A stretch of 54,679 nt of DNA from Bacteroidales bacterium. GTDB lineage: Bacteria; Bacteroidota; Bacteroidia; Bacteroidales; UBA932. The notes below the pieces were generated by a model, which saw only the letters and a list, made by a program, of their open reading frames with translations, had not been told where the DNA came from and searched no databases. Positions 18,264-28,017 of the stretch are shown here, one piece after another. Position numbers and translations under genes: made by a program. The stretch spans positions 1 through 54,679 of the forward strand of contig JAEDLE010000006.1 of assembly GCA_016295455.1 (NCBI GenBank). The letters run 5' to 3'. Positions within the stretch are counted from its first letter, which is position 1. Every line of letters begins with the position of its first letter.

Positions 18264-21200
18264 ATGCTCAAAAGAACGATTTTGCGGATGGCAGCAGCCT
18301 TGTTCCTGCTTACAGGGATAAATGCAGCCGCTGAAGAACATTATTACTTCACAACTTTCCGCAGCGACTCGGGAATACCCAATGAATCAATCATTTCCTG
18401 CATTGCAGACAGCGACGGATTCGTATGGCTGGGAACCAAAGACGGCCTTTGCCGTTACGACGGAGCGAATTATATGGTTCCCCAGGAGCTTGAAAGCACC
18501 GGTCTGCTGACAGGAACCATAAGCGCGCTCTGCGAGGACTCGGACGGAGACATCTGGTTTTCTTCAAATTCCGGAGTGGGACGCTATGACAGGCACAGCG
18601 GCAAGGCCGACAGAGTGCCCGGGCTTGAACACGTGATGTCTTTCTGCATAGCCGCAGGACACGACAACGATGTCTGGATAGTCGAGACCAGAGCCCTGGC
18701 GCTATATCACTATGAGGAAGACAAGGACAAACTCACCCATTACCCTGCCGACCTGCATATCAGGGCACAGTATGCCTGCGTGGACAGCAACGGTGTTCCG
18801 TGGTTCACCATAAACGGCAAGAATTCCCTGTACTGTTTCATCAAGAGCAGCGGAGTGTTCGAGGAAAATGTGATAATTGTCAACGGCCAGCCCAACAACG
18901 AGAGGCTGCATCTGATCCAGCCCGCTGGCCCCAACCATCTGCTCGTCACTACCCAAAGCAAGAAGTTACTGCTGGTCAATACAATATCAAACACAGCAGA
19001 ATGCATTTACCAGGAGAAAGACACCCACAGGGAACTCCGTGCCATATTGATGAGGGCAGAAAACGAGTATTGGATAGCAACCTCGGACGGTCTCGTAATT
19101 CTCAAGGGCGGACAGGCCCAGATAATCAAGGAAAACGACAACGATATCCATTCCCTCTCAGGAAACGACCTCTGGTCCATGTCCTGCGACAGGAAGGGCA
19201 ACGTGTGGATAGGAACCCTCTACAACGGCCTGAACCTCTGGCAGAACAACAAGGACCTCATACGCATATACTATCAGAACACATCCAGGAACGCCCTCTC
19301 CGGCAAATTCGTCCGCGCCATATGCCCGGACATCTACGGAAACCTCTGGATAGGAACCGAGGACGGAGGGTTCAACTGCCTGAATATGCCGAAAGACCAG
19401 ATGAAGTCGTATCCTGTGAGGAACATCCGTGGCGAACCCGTGAACATCCAGGGTCTGGCGAGCAAGGGACGGGAGGTATATCTCGCCACGCATGCGGACG
19501 GCCTGATGGTGTTCGACATATTCGAGGAAAGGATAGTCAGGACGATACCGGCGCCGATGGCCAACCTGTATGCGGTTGAAATCACATCCGACGGCGGCAT
19601 TCTGGTTGGCGGCACTGCAGGGATATATCTGTATGACCTTGCAGAGAAAGCTCTGGTCAAAGACAAACGGTTCACTCAAGGCATAGTCCACGACATACTG
19701 GAGGACAGCAACCACGGGGTTTGGATAGGATCATATGGAGGAGGACTCAACTATCTCCAGAAGGATGCGCTGGAAACGATACTCATCAGCACCAAGGGGA
19801 ATTCACACGGACTCACTTCGGATATGGTAACATCCCTGTTCGAGGACTCCCACCGACGCATATGGATAACAACCGAGGGTGGAGGAGTTTATTGGGCAGG
19901 ACTGGAAGACCTTGCGAGCGGAGTCTTCGAGTTCGGTAATCTCAATATGGAAAACGGCATGCCATCCAACGTTTGTTCGGCCGTAGCCGAAGACAGGGAC
20001 GGCAACATATGGATCTCCACATCGAGGGGTATCACCATGATCGACGGAGAAACTACGAAAGTCAGGGAAATCCTTTTCGGGAGAGGCAAGATTATCGGAG
20101 ACCAGTACAACTACAATTCCAGTTACAGCACCCGCGGAGGCAATCTCTATTTCGGAACCACGCAGGGCCTGTTCTGCTTTTCGCCTGAAAGGATAGGCGA
20201 ACAGATATCCAAGGCCAAGCTCTACATTACGGCAGTCACGGCGGAGACGGAAAGCCAGAGAACGGAACTGAGCGAAGAGGGCAAGTCCATACTCGAGTCA
20301 GGCACAGTCAAGGTGCGCAGCAGGGATGTCTCCTCGCTCTCGATCAAATATGCCATCACAGAATTCTCGATTCCTCAGGCCATAGTATACAATTATTCCC
20401 TCAGCAAGGGCAAGAACAGCGTCAGCGGCACGACCACGGAGGGCTCCATAAGGTTCGTGGACATCCATCCGGGCCAGTATACCTTCACGCTCAGCATACT
20501 GGGAGGTTCCGGGAAGTCGGAGCAGAAAGTGTTGAAAATCATAGTCTCGCCGCCATTCTACCAGAGCGCTGTCGCAAAAATCCTGTACGGCATATTAGGA
20601 ATCCTAGTCCTGCTCGCATCAATCTGGATGCTGAACAGGAGAAGGGACATCCACAGGGCTCATCAGATTTCAAAGCTTGAGAATGAGAAACAGAAAGAAA
20701 TCTACAACGCGAAAATCAGTTTCTTCACCAATATCACCCACGAGCTCAGGACGCCACTGACCCTCATCAAGATGCCTCTTGACAAGATAATCAAGGAGAA
20801 GGACTACACCCCTACGTCAAAGAAGGACCTGCTCACCATCCAGGCGAACACGAACAGGCTGCTCAACCTCACAAACCAGCTTCTGGATATGCGCAAGATG
20901 GATTCCAGCGAGAAGAAGCTGCGTTACATCGAGAAGGATGTGTGCAAGATAGTGCGCACCACCTGCTCGTACTTCGACCAGTCGGCGCTTGAGCAGCACA
21001 TCAGGATAGAGACCGACATTCCGGATGAGCCGATAATCATCCCTTGCGCGGAGGACGTCATCTCGACCATAATCAGCAACCTGCTTTCCAATGCCGTGAA
21101 ATATGGCGACGGACAGATAAAACTGGTTCTGAAGAAGGAAGAGGACAAGGTGGTCATCAGGGTCGACAGCAACGGCAAGCTCATACCTGCGGACGAGAGC

Positions 21201-22265
21201 GAGAACATATTCAAGATATTCTACCAGCTTGAGAATGAATCCACTATCCAGAAGAGCAACGGCACCGGACTCGGCCTGCCATATGCAAGGTCAATGGCAA
21301 GACTCCACAACGGCAACCTCTATCTGGACACTGCCGTCAGGGACTGCAACTCCTTCGTGTTCGAACTGCCTCTGACCCAGCCGGAGCAGGTTGAACTCCA
21401 GCAGCAGGAGGAGGCCCCGGGACTTGCGGTGGAGAAGAAGGAGGAGTGGAGCAACAGCAGGCATACGGCCCTTGTCGTGGAAGATGACAGCCAGATGAGG
21501 TCATACATAGGAAATGAACTTTCTGACCAGTACAACATACTGCTTGCGGCAAACGGAGCGGATGCGCTCGAAATCATCGGGAAACAGAGGGTCGACATAG
21601 TCATAAGCGACATCATGATGCCGATCATGGACGGTTGCCAGCTCTGCAACGAAATCAAGAGCAACACCGAGTTCAGCCACATTCCGGTGATACTCCTGAC
21701 CGCCGCGGTTGGCATAGAAACCCGTATGGAGACCCTTCAGGTAGGTGCGGACGGATATATCGAGAAACCGTTCTCCATCGATCTGCTGAGGGCGAACATC
21801 AACTCGCTCTTCAAGAACAGGGAAATCACCTACCAGCAGTTCATGAACTCCCCTCTCACCCACTTCAACAGCGTGACTGTCAGCAATGTGGACCAGGAGT
21901 ACATGGACAAGCTACACGACATAATCGTAAAGCATCTGGCAGACCACAACCTGAACATAGAGATGATAACAGACCTGCTCGGCACCAGCAAGTCCACCCT
22001 TTACAGAAAGGTGAAGGCTAACACCGGCCTGAACATCAACGAATACATCAGGCTCTGCAGACTGAAGCAGGCAGCGGAGATGCTCTCTTCACAGAAATAC
22101 AGGATCAACGAGGTGGCATATCTCGTGGGCTTCTCTTCGCCTTCATATTTCGCGACGAGTTTCCAGAAACAGTTCAACATCTCGCCTTCCAACTTCGTGA
22201 AGCGCCTCAAGGGAGAGGAAGGAGATGCTGACGAGAAGGATAATTCAGAGGAGAGTGACAAATGA
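18264..22265 (+). CDS. Hybrid two-component system regulator (HTCS) of the xylan locus
   Basis: Inner-membrane one-protein signalling system that senses oligosaccharides in the periplasm and activates transcription. The 1333-aa protein has a signal peptide/anchor (1-24), about 14 Reg_prop beta-propeller repeats (30 to about 650, repeated W-I/L-G-T motifs), a Y_Y_Y domain (about 690-760), one transmembrane helix (about 769-790), HisKA with His826 in NITHELRTPL, an HATPase domain with NLLSNAVKYGDG and GTGLGLPYA, a receiver domain with Asp1116 in ISDIMMPIMDG, and a C-terminal AraC-type HTH (about 1230-1325). All catalytic motifs look intact. It is divergent from susC (pair 2), the usual arrangement for an HTCS controlling its own PUL. 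A xylo-oligosaccharide ligand is inferred from context. Confidence 0.96.
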   Translation: MLKRTILRMAAALFLLTGINAAAEEHYYFTTFRSDSGIPNESIISCIADSDGFVWLGTKDGLCRYDGANYMVPQELESTGLLTGTISALCEDSDGDIWFSSNSGVGRYDRHSGKADRVPGLEHVMSFCIAAGHDNDVWIVETRALALYHYEEDKDKLTHYPADLHIRAQYACVDSNGVPWFTINGKNSLYCFIKSSGVFEENVIIVNGQPNNERLHLIQPAGPNHLLVTTQSKKLLLVNTISNTAECIYQEKDTHRELRAILMRAENEYWIATSDGLVILKGGQAQIIKENDNDIHSLSGNDLWSMSCDRKGNVWIGTLYNGLNLWQNNKDLIRIYYQNTSRNALSGKFVRAICPDIYGNLWIGTEDGGFNCLNMPKDQMKSYPVRNIRGEPVNIQGLASKGREVYLATHADGLMVFDIFEERIVRTIPAPMANLYAVEITSDGGILVGGTAGIYLYDLAEKALVKDKRFTQGIVHDILEDSNHGVWIGSYGGGLNYLQKDALETILISTKGNSHGLTSDMVTSLFEDSHRRIWITTEGGGVYWAGLEDLASGVFEFGNLNMENGMPSNVCSAVAEDRDGNIWISTSRGITMIDGETTKVREILFGRGKIIGDQYNYNSSYSTRGGNLYFGTTQGLFCFSPERIGEQISKAKLYITAVTAETESQRTELSEEGKSILESGTVKVRSRDVSSLSIKYAITEFSIPQAIVYNYSLSKGKNSVSGTTTEGSIRFVDIHPGQYTFTLSILGGSGKSEQKVLKIIVSPPFYQSAVAKILYGILGILVLLASIWMLNRRRDIHRAHQISKLENEKQKEIYNAKISFFTNITHELRTPLTLIKMPLDKIIKEKDYTPTSKKDLLTIQANTNRLLNLTNQLLDMRKMDSSEKKLRYIEKDVCKIVRTTCSYFDQSALEQHIRIETDIPDEPIIIPCAEDVISTIISNLLSNAVKYGDGQIKLVLKKEEDKVVIRVDSNGKLIPADESENIFKIFYQLENESTIQKSNGTGLGLPYARSMARLHNGNLYLDTAVRDCNSFVFELPLTQPEQVELQQQEEAPGLAVEKKEEWSNSRHTALVVEDDSQMRSYIGNELSDQYNILLAANGADALEIIGKQRVDIVISDIMMPIMDGCQLCNEIKSNTEFSHIPVILLTAAVGIETRMETLQVGADGYIEKPFSIDLLRANINSLFKNREITYQQFMNSPLTHFNSVTVSNVDQEYMDKLHDIIVKHLADHNLNIEMITDLLGTSKSTLYRKVKANTGLNINEYIRLCRLKQAAEMLSSQKYRINEVAYLVGFSSPSYFATSFQKQFNISPSNFVKRLKGEEGDADEKDNSEESDK

Positions 22266-23198
22266 ATCGTCTCCGAAGACCATAAGTGAACCTGGCATGG
22301 GGCGGGCGTCGTAAAGATTGTCCGCCCTTGTCTTTTTGAAGGAATTGCAGTGCGAGCAGCCCGGGACATAGAACACCGTCCCCCCGCTACAGAGAAGCAC
22401 CATACGGTCACCCCAGGGGTCATATACGAGGCGGTTCACGCTCTCGTCAAGGGCATATTCAGAAGCGGTCAGTTCCCTCGGGTTCCATACCGTCCCCGTG
22501 GAAGACAGGAAAAGCAGGGGCCGGCCATCCGGTCCCGACCCCACAAGGGCATAGGAAGCCGCTCCGGCAGCGACGCAGACAGGCCTGAGTTCAGGATAAT
22601 AGCCTTCATATTCCCGGTTGAAGTCCAGATACTCCCAGCTCTGCCCGTCAGAAGAGAAAATGAACTCCCCCTCGTCACTCAGCGCACATACGCGGCTGTC
22701 GCCATATGCAGACATCGAGATTATGCTCCCGCGCGTGAGACGAGCAGTCGCGTTGACGAAGGAAAGATCCCTGTCAAGTGTGAATATGGCTCCGTCGCAG
22801 GCAAGCAGGAAGCAGCCGCGGAAGGCTTCTGCGCATTGTGGCCTGATTCCGTAGAAATCCAGGGCGGTGGCGCTGCCGTTTTCAAGCAGCAGCACGGCCC
22901 CGTCATCCCCGATACATAGGGCGCTTTCCCCTATGGCCGCGATGTCGGTGAGGATGCGGACGGTGTCCAGGGGGAAGGATGAGACTATGCTGCCCCCGCT
23001 GTCCAGGATATGGATCCTGTCGCCCGTTCCGCAAGCCAGGACAGCGTCTCCCCATTCAGTGACGGCACGGTAGCCCACGGGAGCGCCGAGCCCGTCAGAG
23101 GCCGGGGAAAAGGCGCAAAAAGAGAAGAGGAGCGCAACCGCTCCTGCCAAACGGCTCATACCGCAGACAAGCGTGCGCTCCCCTTTCATAACGTTCAT
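22245..23198 (-). CDS. Secreted beta-propeller-like protein of unknown function
   Basis: I do not recognise a named family. The 317-aa protein has an N-terminal hydrophobic signal (about residues 16-33), then repeated short beta-rich units of the type W-x-YLDF, GDRIHIL, GSIISMSAYGDSRVCALSDEGEFIFSSDG, which resemble sialidase/YCF48/WD40-type blades. A CSHC pair lies near the C-terminus. It starts 12 bp after the large GH3 gene and is probably co-transcribed with it. Its last seven codons overlap the 3' end of the convergent HTCS gene, and the HTCS terminator hairpin lies inside its coding sequence. A role as an accessory glycan-binding or envelope protein is only a guess. ATG 23189 is an alternative start. 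Confidence 0.7.
   Translation of the reverse strand: MNVMKGERTLVCGMSRLAGAVALLFSFCAFSPASDGLGAPVGYRAVTEWGDAVLACGTGDRIHILDSGGSIVSSFPLDTVRILTDIAAIGESALCIGDDGAVLLLENGSATALDFYGIRPQCAEAFRGCFLLACDGAIFTLDRDLSFVNATARLTRGSIISMSAYGDSRVCALSDEGEFIFSSDGQSWEYLDFNREYEGYYPELRPVCVAAGAASYALVGSGPDGRPLLFLSSTGTVWNPRELTASEYALDESVNRLVYDPWGDRMVLLCSGGTVFYVPGCSHCNSFKKTRADNLYDARPMPGSLMVFGDDSFVTLL
22300..22337 (+). terminator. Terminator of the HTCS gene, inside the convergent gene
   Basis: An 8-bp stem with one G-T pair (22300-22307 and 22320-22327), a 12-nt loop and the T-rich tail TTGTCTTTTT start 35 bp after the HTCS stop codon. The hairpin is within the C-terminal coding part of the opposite-strand propeller-like gene. 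Confidence 0.65.
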
Positions 23199-23210
23199 AT
23201 AAGGTTCAGC

Positions 23211-26200
23211 CTATTTTGAAACTATGCTGAAGTTGTCGAAGGTCGCCTTGAGGGCCGGAGATGAAGGCATCTGCATGTTGCCGAACGAGCGGCCCATTGC
23301 AGGCATGGTGCCTTCTGCAGCCATAAGGCCGGCCTGAACATCCTTGAGGACAGCCTCTACCCTGCCGGCCTCGACGAAGTTCCTGCCGTCTGCGGAATAG
23401 TATCCCACATAAGTGCTGCCCTTCTTCTCAAGCCTGAGCCAGAGAGTGTTGTCCTTGATTCCCGCCTCTGCGAGATTCACGTTGAGGGAGGTCTTCTGGT
23501 TGCCATTCTCCTCCACTACAATCTGGATCTGACCGGTCTGGGCAGGGCTCTGGGCAGGTCTCCTGAAGTTGAAGACAGCCGCATATGCAAGTTTCACGAA
23601 ATTGTCGTCATCCTGATATGCCAGGAGGGCGGCGTTCTGTGCAGGTGCCGCAGGGGTCTGGGCGCAACTGAGCTTCACGGTCGCGGTCCAGTCGCTGTTG
23701 GCGCTCTGGAGCACTATGTTGGATGCTTCGTTTCCGCCCTGGGTGATGTCGCCCTTGCCTGAAGTCAGGCTGAGAGCTGCGCCATCGGTGGAGATGAGGG
23801 AAGCATCCTTCCTCAGCACGGTCCACTGGCTGCCGAGTCCCTTGTCGAAATTGTCAGAAACCGCCTTGGTGCCGAAGTTCACGAGATACTCGCGGCTGTC
23901 TCCGGTTGCGTCATCGATGACGTTCACTGCAGCGGTGCCCGGAACGGCCTTAGCCTGCTCAATCTCCAGACGGAGTGAAGGGTCGGCTGCCACAGCCTCC
24001 ACTGCAGGAGCATTGGAAGAAGCCTTGCGCAGGAATGAGAACTGGCGTGACCCGTTGAGGCTGACAGGCTTGCCTGCAACCTTGAGGGACTTGAGGCTGA
24101 GGTCAGGCATCACCTTTACCGCGAAATCGTCGGTGACGGTCCTGCCCTTGTAGCTGTAGCGGCAGGTGATGGTCGCAACGCCCATGGACTTGGCGGTCAT
24201 CTTGCCGGAAGCATCCACTGAAACCACGTCAGGGTTGTTGCTGCTCCACTTGGCATCGCTGCCCTTCACATCGAGGAAGCTGTCGTCATTGAGGGCTGCG
24301 GTGAACCTTGCGTCCACGGTCTCTCCTATCTCGAGCACTGTCCTGCCGCAGTCAGCGACTATGAGCTTGACCTGCTGGTCGAGGGAACCTGTCATCCTTG
24401 CGGATACGGTGCCCCTGATGTCCTTGGAAGAAGAACCGAACTCGAATACGTAGCGGCCCTGGTCATAGCACATCCTGTCCTTGTCCATATCCCAGAACCA
24501 GAGGTCGTCGGCATTGATCTTAAGCTCGACAGTCCTGGTCTGGCCCTTAGGGATGGTAACCCTGCGGAATGCCTTGAGCCTCTTGATAGGCCTCTGGAGT
24601 GATGCAGGGGCGTCAGGTGTGGTCACATAGACCTGGACAACCTCGTCTCCGTCGCAGGAACCGGTGTTCTTCACGTCCACTCTGAGAGTGATGACGTCAC
24701 CCGGAGTGAAGCTGCTGCGGTCGATGCTGAAGTTGCCATATTCAAATGTGGTATAGGAAAGACCGTAACCGAACTCGTAGGAAACCGGCTGGTCGAAGTA
24801 CCAGAGGGTACGTCCGTTGGTCTTCGCGCTCTTGCGGAGGGTGTAGTCGGTGATAGCAGGGAGATCCTTCACGCTCCTGTACCAGGTGGCGTTGAGCTTT
24901 CCGCCCGGATTGACCTCGCCGGTGAGCACCTTCACGATGCCGTCACCCTGAGCCTGGCCGTTGTAGCCTGTCCAGACTATGCCCGGAACGGAAGCGAGGT
25001 TCTTGAATTCCTCGACCTCGACACATCCGAGGGTCTGCATCACTACTATGGTCCTGCTGTTCACGGAAGCCACGGCCTTGATAAGGTCGAGCTGGTTGCC
25101 CGGGAGATCGAGTGTGAGACGGTCCGCCTCCTCGGTGGCGGTGTTCTCATCAGTGCCGACAAAGACTATGGCCATGTCGGCTTCCCTTGCCACCTTGAGC
25201 ACTTCCTCGTCGATAGGGCCGTCGGTAGGGGCCTTGTAGACCAGGTAGAGGGTCTGAGGCTCATTGAAACCGAGTTTGAGGGCAGGAATCTTCATAGGCA
25301 TGCTGGCGCCATATACGCCGCCTACCCTTGCGCCTGAAGCCTTGGTGGCCTCGATGCGGCCGATGAGGTTGCCGTCAGGGCTGCCTGTCCTGATTTCGAC
25401 TATACCGCCTTCGGTAGGGATGTTGAGTCCGACGGTGATGTTCTCGATATCGGTGATGTCGATGTTGTCATATGCGGTCCAGGAGCCGTCGTCGATTGAA
25501 CGTACCTGCTCCTCTGTTCCCATACCGGAACCCACGGTGATGCCCGGAGCTGACGCGGTGTATTTGGTCGCGTCATACCTGGTGACCTTTCCGTCGGTCT
25601 TCTCGATTTCGAAATATGCCACATAGAGCAGGTTGCTCTTGCTCTTGGCATTGGCACCGTTCACGAGGTTCAGCTCGACAGGATATCCACCGTCCTTGAT
25701 GTACTTGCTGAAAGCAGCGTACGGAGTAATCTTCGAGGACTCCTCAGGCCTTCCTGAATATGGTCCTAGCTCCACGTCGTCAGCCTGCGGGCCGATGAGC
25801 GCTATCTTGCCGACTTTCCTCAAATCGATAGGAAGCACAGCACCTTCGTTCTTGAGGAGCACAGGGGTCTTTGCCGCAATCTCAGCAGCCAGAGCCCTGT
25901 TCGCAGGCGAACTTACCATCGAAGCCGGATATTTGGTATATGGCACCATAGGCTCCGGATCGAACTCACCGGTACGGAAGCGTATGGTCAGCATATTCAC
26001 GAGGGCGCGGTCAATGTCCGCCATGGTGATGAGACCCTTCTCGAGGGACTCGATGGCATATCTCTGGTATATGCTTCCGCAGTCCGAGTCCACGCCGGCC
26101 TTGAGACCGTAGGCAGTGGCCTCGAGATAGTCGTCGGCATAGTAATGTCCTGAATGGATGTCGTCTATGGCTGCGCAGTCACCGGTGACATATCCGTTCA

Positions 26201-26996
26201 GTCCGTAGGTTCTCCTGGCGATGGAGTCGAGGTAGAACACGCTGGCCGAGGTAGGCACGTGGTTGACGGCATTGTAGGACGACATTATCGAAGGAAGATT
26301 GTCGTTCTCGATGAGCTCCTTGTAAGGGTAGAGGTAGAACTCCCTCATGTCACGGCTGTCCATATTCGAGCTGCCGACGTGGCGGTCGAACTCGCTGTTG
26401 TTCGCAAAGTAGTGCTTTGCGGTAGGGACGGCCTTCATGTAGCGCTCGTCCGGGCCCATGAGTCCGCGGACATAGCCTCCGGCCATCTCGCTCACGAGAT
26501 ACGGGTCTTCTCCGTATGACTCACCTGTCCTTCCCCAGCGCGGGTCCCTTACAGGCTCCACCACCGGTGACCAGAAGGTAAGGCCCTTGGTGCCGGTCTG
26601 GAAGGTTGCACGAGCCTCGTCGGCGATTGCGCCCGCCATCCTCTCGACTATGGAAGGATCCCAGGTCGAACCGAGGGCGACGCTGTTCGGGAACGAGGTA
26701 GGTCCGAGCAGGCCGACTGAAGGATTGGCTCCGGAAAGAATTCCGTGGAGAGCCTCGCTCCAGACATTGTAGCTCTTGATGCCGAGTCTCGGCACTGCAG
26801 CCATATTGTTGCCCAGAAGGCTCTGCTTCTCCTCGAGGGTGAGTCTGGACACAAGGTCTGCCGCCCTTTCCTCAAAGGAATATGAACAGTTCTGATAAAT
26901 CGGAACAGTCTTGTCTCCGGTAGCGTTCACGGATGCACAGAGGGCAACCGAGAGCAACGAAGCCGCAAGACTTCTCTTTAATAGTGGTTTCATCAT
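23211..26996 (-). CDS. Very long multidomain GH3 enzyme, beta-xylosidase type
   Basis: Predicted periplasmic exo-glycosidase removing xylose (or glucose) from oligosaccharide non-reducing ends. The 1261-aa protein has a signal peptide (1-25), a GH3 N-terminal barrel (about 45-360) with nucleophile Asp273 in VTGDCAA, a GH3 C-terminal domain interrupted by a beta-sandwich insert (about 470-600) resembling a CBM6-type module, a fibronectin-III-like domain, a bacterial Ig-like (Big_2) domain (about 890-970, with WSSNNPDVVSVD), and a C-terminal DUF1349/GH43_C2-like sandwich (about 1070-1261). Typical GH3 xylosidases are 750-870 aa, so the last about 400 residues are extra. The start at 26996 (MMKPLLKR) is chosen for the signal peptide. 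It is divergent from the unknown-GH43-GDSL operon. Confidence 0.9.
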   Translation of the reverse strand: MMKPLLKRSLAASLLSVALCASVNATGDKTVPIYQNCSYSFEERAADLVSRLTLEEKQSLLGNNMAAVPRLGIKSYNVWSEALHGILSGANPSVGLLGPTSFPNSVALGSTWDPSIVERMAGAIADEARATFQTGTKGLTFWSPVVEPVRDPRWGRTGESYGEDPYLVSEMAGGYVRGLMGPDERYMKAVPTAKHYFANNSEFDRHVGSSNMDSRDMREFYLYPYKELIENDNLPSIMSSYNAVNHVPTSASVFYLDSIARRTYGLNGYVTGDCAAIDDIHSGHYYADDYLEATAYGLKAGVDSDCGSIYQRYAIESLEKGLITMADIDRALVNMLTIRFRTGEFDPEPMVPYTKYPASMVSSPANRALAAEIAAKTPVLLKNEGAVLPIDLRKVGKIALIGPQADDVELGPYSGRPEESSKITPYAAFSKYIKDGGYPVELNLVNGANAKSKSNLLYVAYFEIEKTDGKVTRYDATKYTASAPGITVGSGMGTEEQVRSIDDGSWTAYDNIDITDIENITVGLNIPTEGGIVEIRTGSPDGNLIGRIEATKASGARVGGVYGASMPMKIPALKLGFNEPQTLYLVYKAPTDGPIDEEVLKVAREADMAIVFVGTDENTATEEADRLTLDLPGNQLDLIKAVASVNSRTIVVMQTLGCVEVEEFKNLASVPGIVWTGYNGQAQGDGIVKVLTGEVNPGGKLNATWYRSVKDLPAITDYTLRKSAKTNGRTLWYFDQPVSYEFGYGLSYTTFEYGNFSIDRSSFTPGDVITLRVDVKNTGSCDGDEVVQVYVTTPDAPASLQRPIKRLKAFRRVTIPKGQTRTVELKINADDLWFWDMDKDRMCYDQGRYVFEFGSSSKDIRGTVSARMTGSLDQQVKLIVADCGRTVLEIGETVDARFTAALNDDSFLDVKGSDAKWSSNNPDVVSVDASGKMTAKSMGVATITCRYSYKGRTVTDDFAVKVMPDLSLKSLKVAGKPVSLNGSRQFSFLRKASSNAPAVEAVAADPSLRLEIEQAKAVPGTAAVNVIDDATGDSREYLVNFGTKAVSDNFDKGLGSQWTVLRKDASLISTDGAALSLTSGKGDITQGGNEASNIVLQSANSDWTATVKLSCAQTPAAPAQNAALLAYQDDDNFVKLAYAAVFNFRRPAQSPAQTGQIQIVVEENGNQKTSLNVNLAEAGIKDNTLWLRLEKKGSTYVGYYSADGRNFVEAGRVEAVLKDVQAGLMAAEGTMPAMGRSFGNMQMPSSPALKATFDNFSIVSK

Positions 26997-27106
26997 CGCT
27001 TGTGGTTTTTTTGGTTCAGTAAAGATAGCAAAAAGCATCTTGTTTCCGTGTCACCGGGATTCCCGCAAGGGCACAAAGAGCGTATTTGAAACAAAATGAC
27101 ACAATA

Positions 27107-27141
27107 TTTGAAAGGGTTGAGAGGCTGTCTTGGTATCTTTG
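27107..27141 (+). promoter_or_regulatory. Candidate promoter for the 27230-30256 operon
   Basis: TTTG at 27107-27110 and a perfect TAnnTTTG box (TATCTTTG) at 27134-27141, spaced 23 bp (slightly longer than the usual 19-21), lie about 90 bp before the first start codon. Confidence 0.5.
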
Positions 27142-27229
27142 TGACAACCCGGGCAGGCTGCGGCGATTTATCCACCACGCTTGTCCACCGATGACACTGA
27201 ACATACCAAAACAAATATCATCAACATTT

Positions 27230-28009
27230 ATGAACCGCTTGACAAAAAATCTATTGCTGACCCTCGGCATGTGCGCCCTGGTCAGCCTTCAGGCATCCGC
27301 TGCCGGGAAGAAGGAGAAGGTCAATCCGATTTTCGACAACTACTTCAAGACCCCGACCGAGGCCGTTGCAACACCTGACGCCGACGGCTTCATCAGGCGC
27401 TGGAATCTTCTCGAACCTATCGGAAAGCCGAACAGGTCCAACACCGTATTCACCGACAGCTACATCAGGGAGCAGTTCGCCAAGCCGTATTTTGAGAATC
27501 AGATGACCATCATTCCAGAAGACGGACAGAAAGTGAAGGCCATGGTAGAGGTGCAGATTGTCGACCCTAAGGCCGCTCCTGTGAACCGTTTCTCAATGGA
27601 GCCCCCTAAGATCGAGCAGCAGAAGGCCACCCTCGTATGGCACGCCCTTGACTCGAAACTCTTCAATGTAAAACTCTTCCGCTTTGCGGACTGCTATTAC
27701 AAGGAGCACTACAACGCCATATTCTGGGCAGTTACCGTAATCAACTGCGAAGAGGATATGGAAGTGAGACTGGCAGTCGGTTCCAATTCAGCGTCCCAGT
27801 GGTGGCTCAACGGAGAAGAGGTTCTCATCCTCTCCAACGACCGCCGTATGGTCATGGATGACTGCGTGTCCAAGAGGATAACCCTCAAGAAGGGCAAGAA
27901 TGTCCTCAGGGGTGCCGTAATCAACGGCCCGGGTATGAGCGATTTCTGCGCACGCTTCCTTGACGAGGCGGGCAATCCAGTGAGAAACATTAGCGTAAGC
28001 TTCAAATAG
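27230..28009 (+). CDS. Small secreted protein with jelly-roll-like carbohydrate-binding fold, xylan-locus associated
   Basis: The 259-aa protein has a signal peptide (MNRLTKNLLL...QASA) and a mature part that looks like one beta-sandwich. The conserved-looking segments are DGFIRRWNLLEPIGKPN, SNSASQWWLNGEEVL, RRMVMDDCV and LKKGKNVLRGAVINGPGMSDF; the last resembles the sugar-binding-like sandwich found attached to many glycosidases. No Ser-His-Asp or acid-pair catalytic motif stands out. I recall related proteins beside Bacteroidales xylan genes but no established function. ATG 27230 is chosen because it starts the signal peptide; an upstream in-frame ATG at 27086 adds 48 residues with no signal character. 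It lies 8 bp before the GH43 gene, so they form one operon. Confidence 0.8.
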   Translation: MNRLTKNLLLTLGMCALVSLQASAAGKKEKVNPIFDNYFKTPTEAVATPDADGFIRRWNLLEPIGKPNRSNTVFTDSYIREQFAKPYFENQMTIIPEDGQKVKAMVEVQIVDPKAAPVNRFSMEPPKIEQQKATLVWHALDSKLFNVKLFRFADCYYKEHYNAIFWAVTVINCEEDMEVRLAVGSNSASQWWLNGEEVLILSNDRRMVMDDCVSKRITLKKGKNVLRGAVINGPGMSDFCARFLDEAGNPVRNISVSFK

Positions 28010-28017
28010 TCAGAAAG

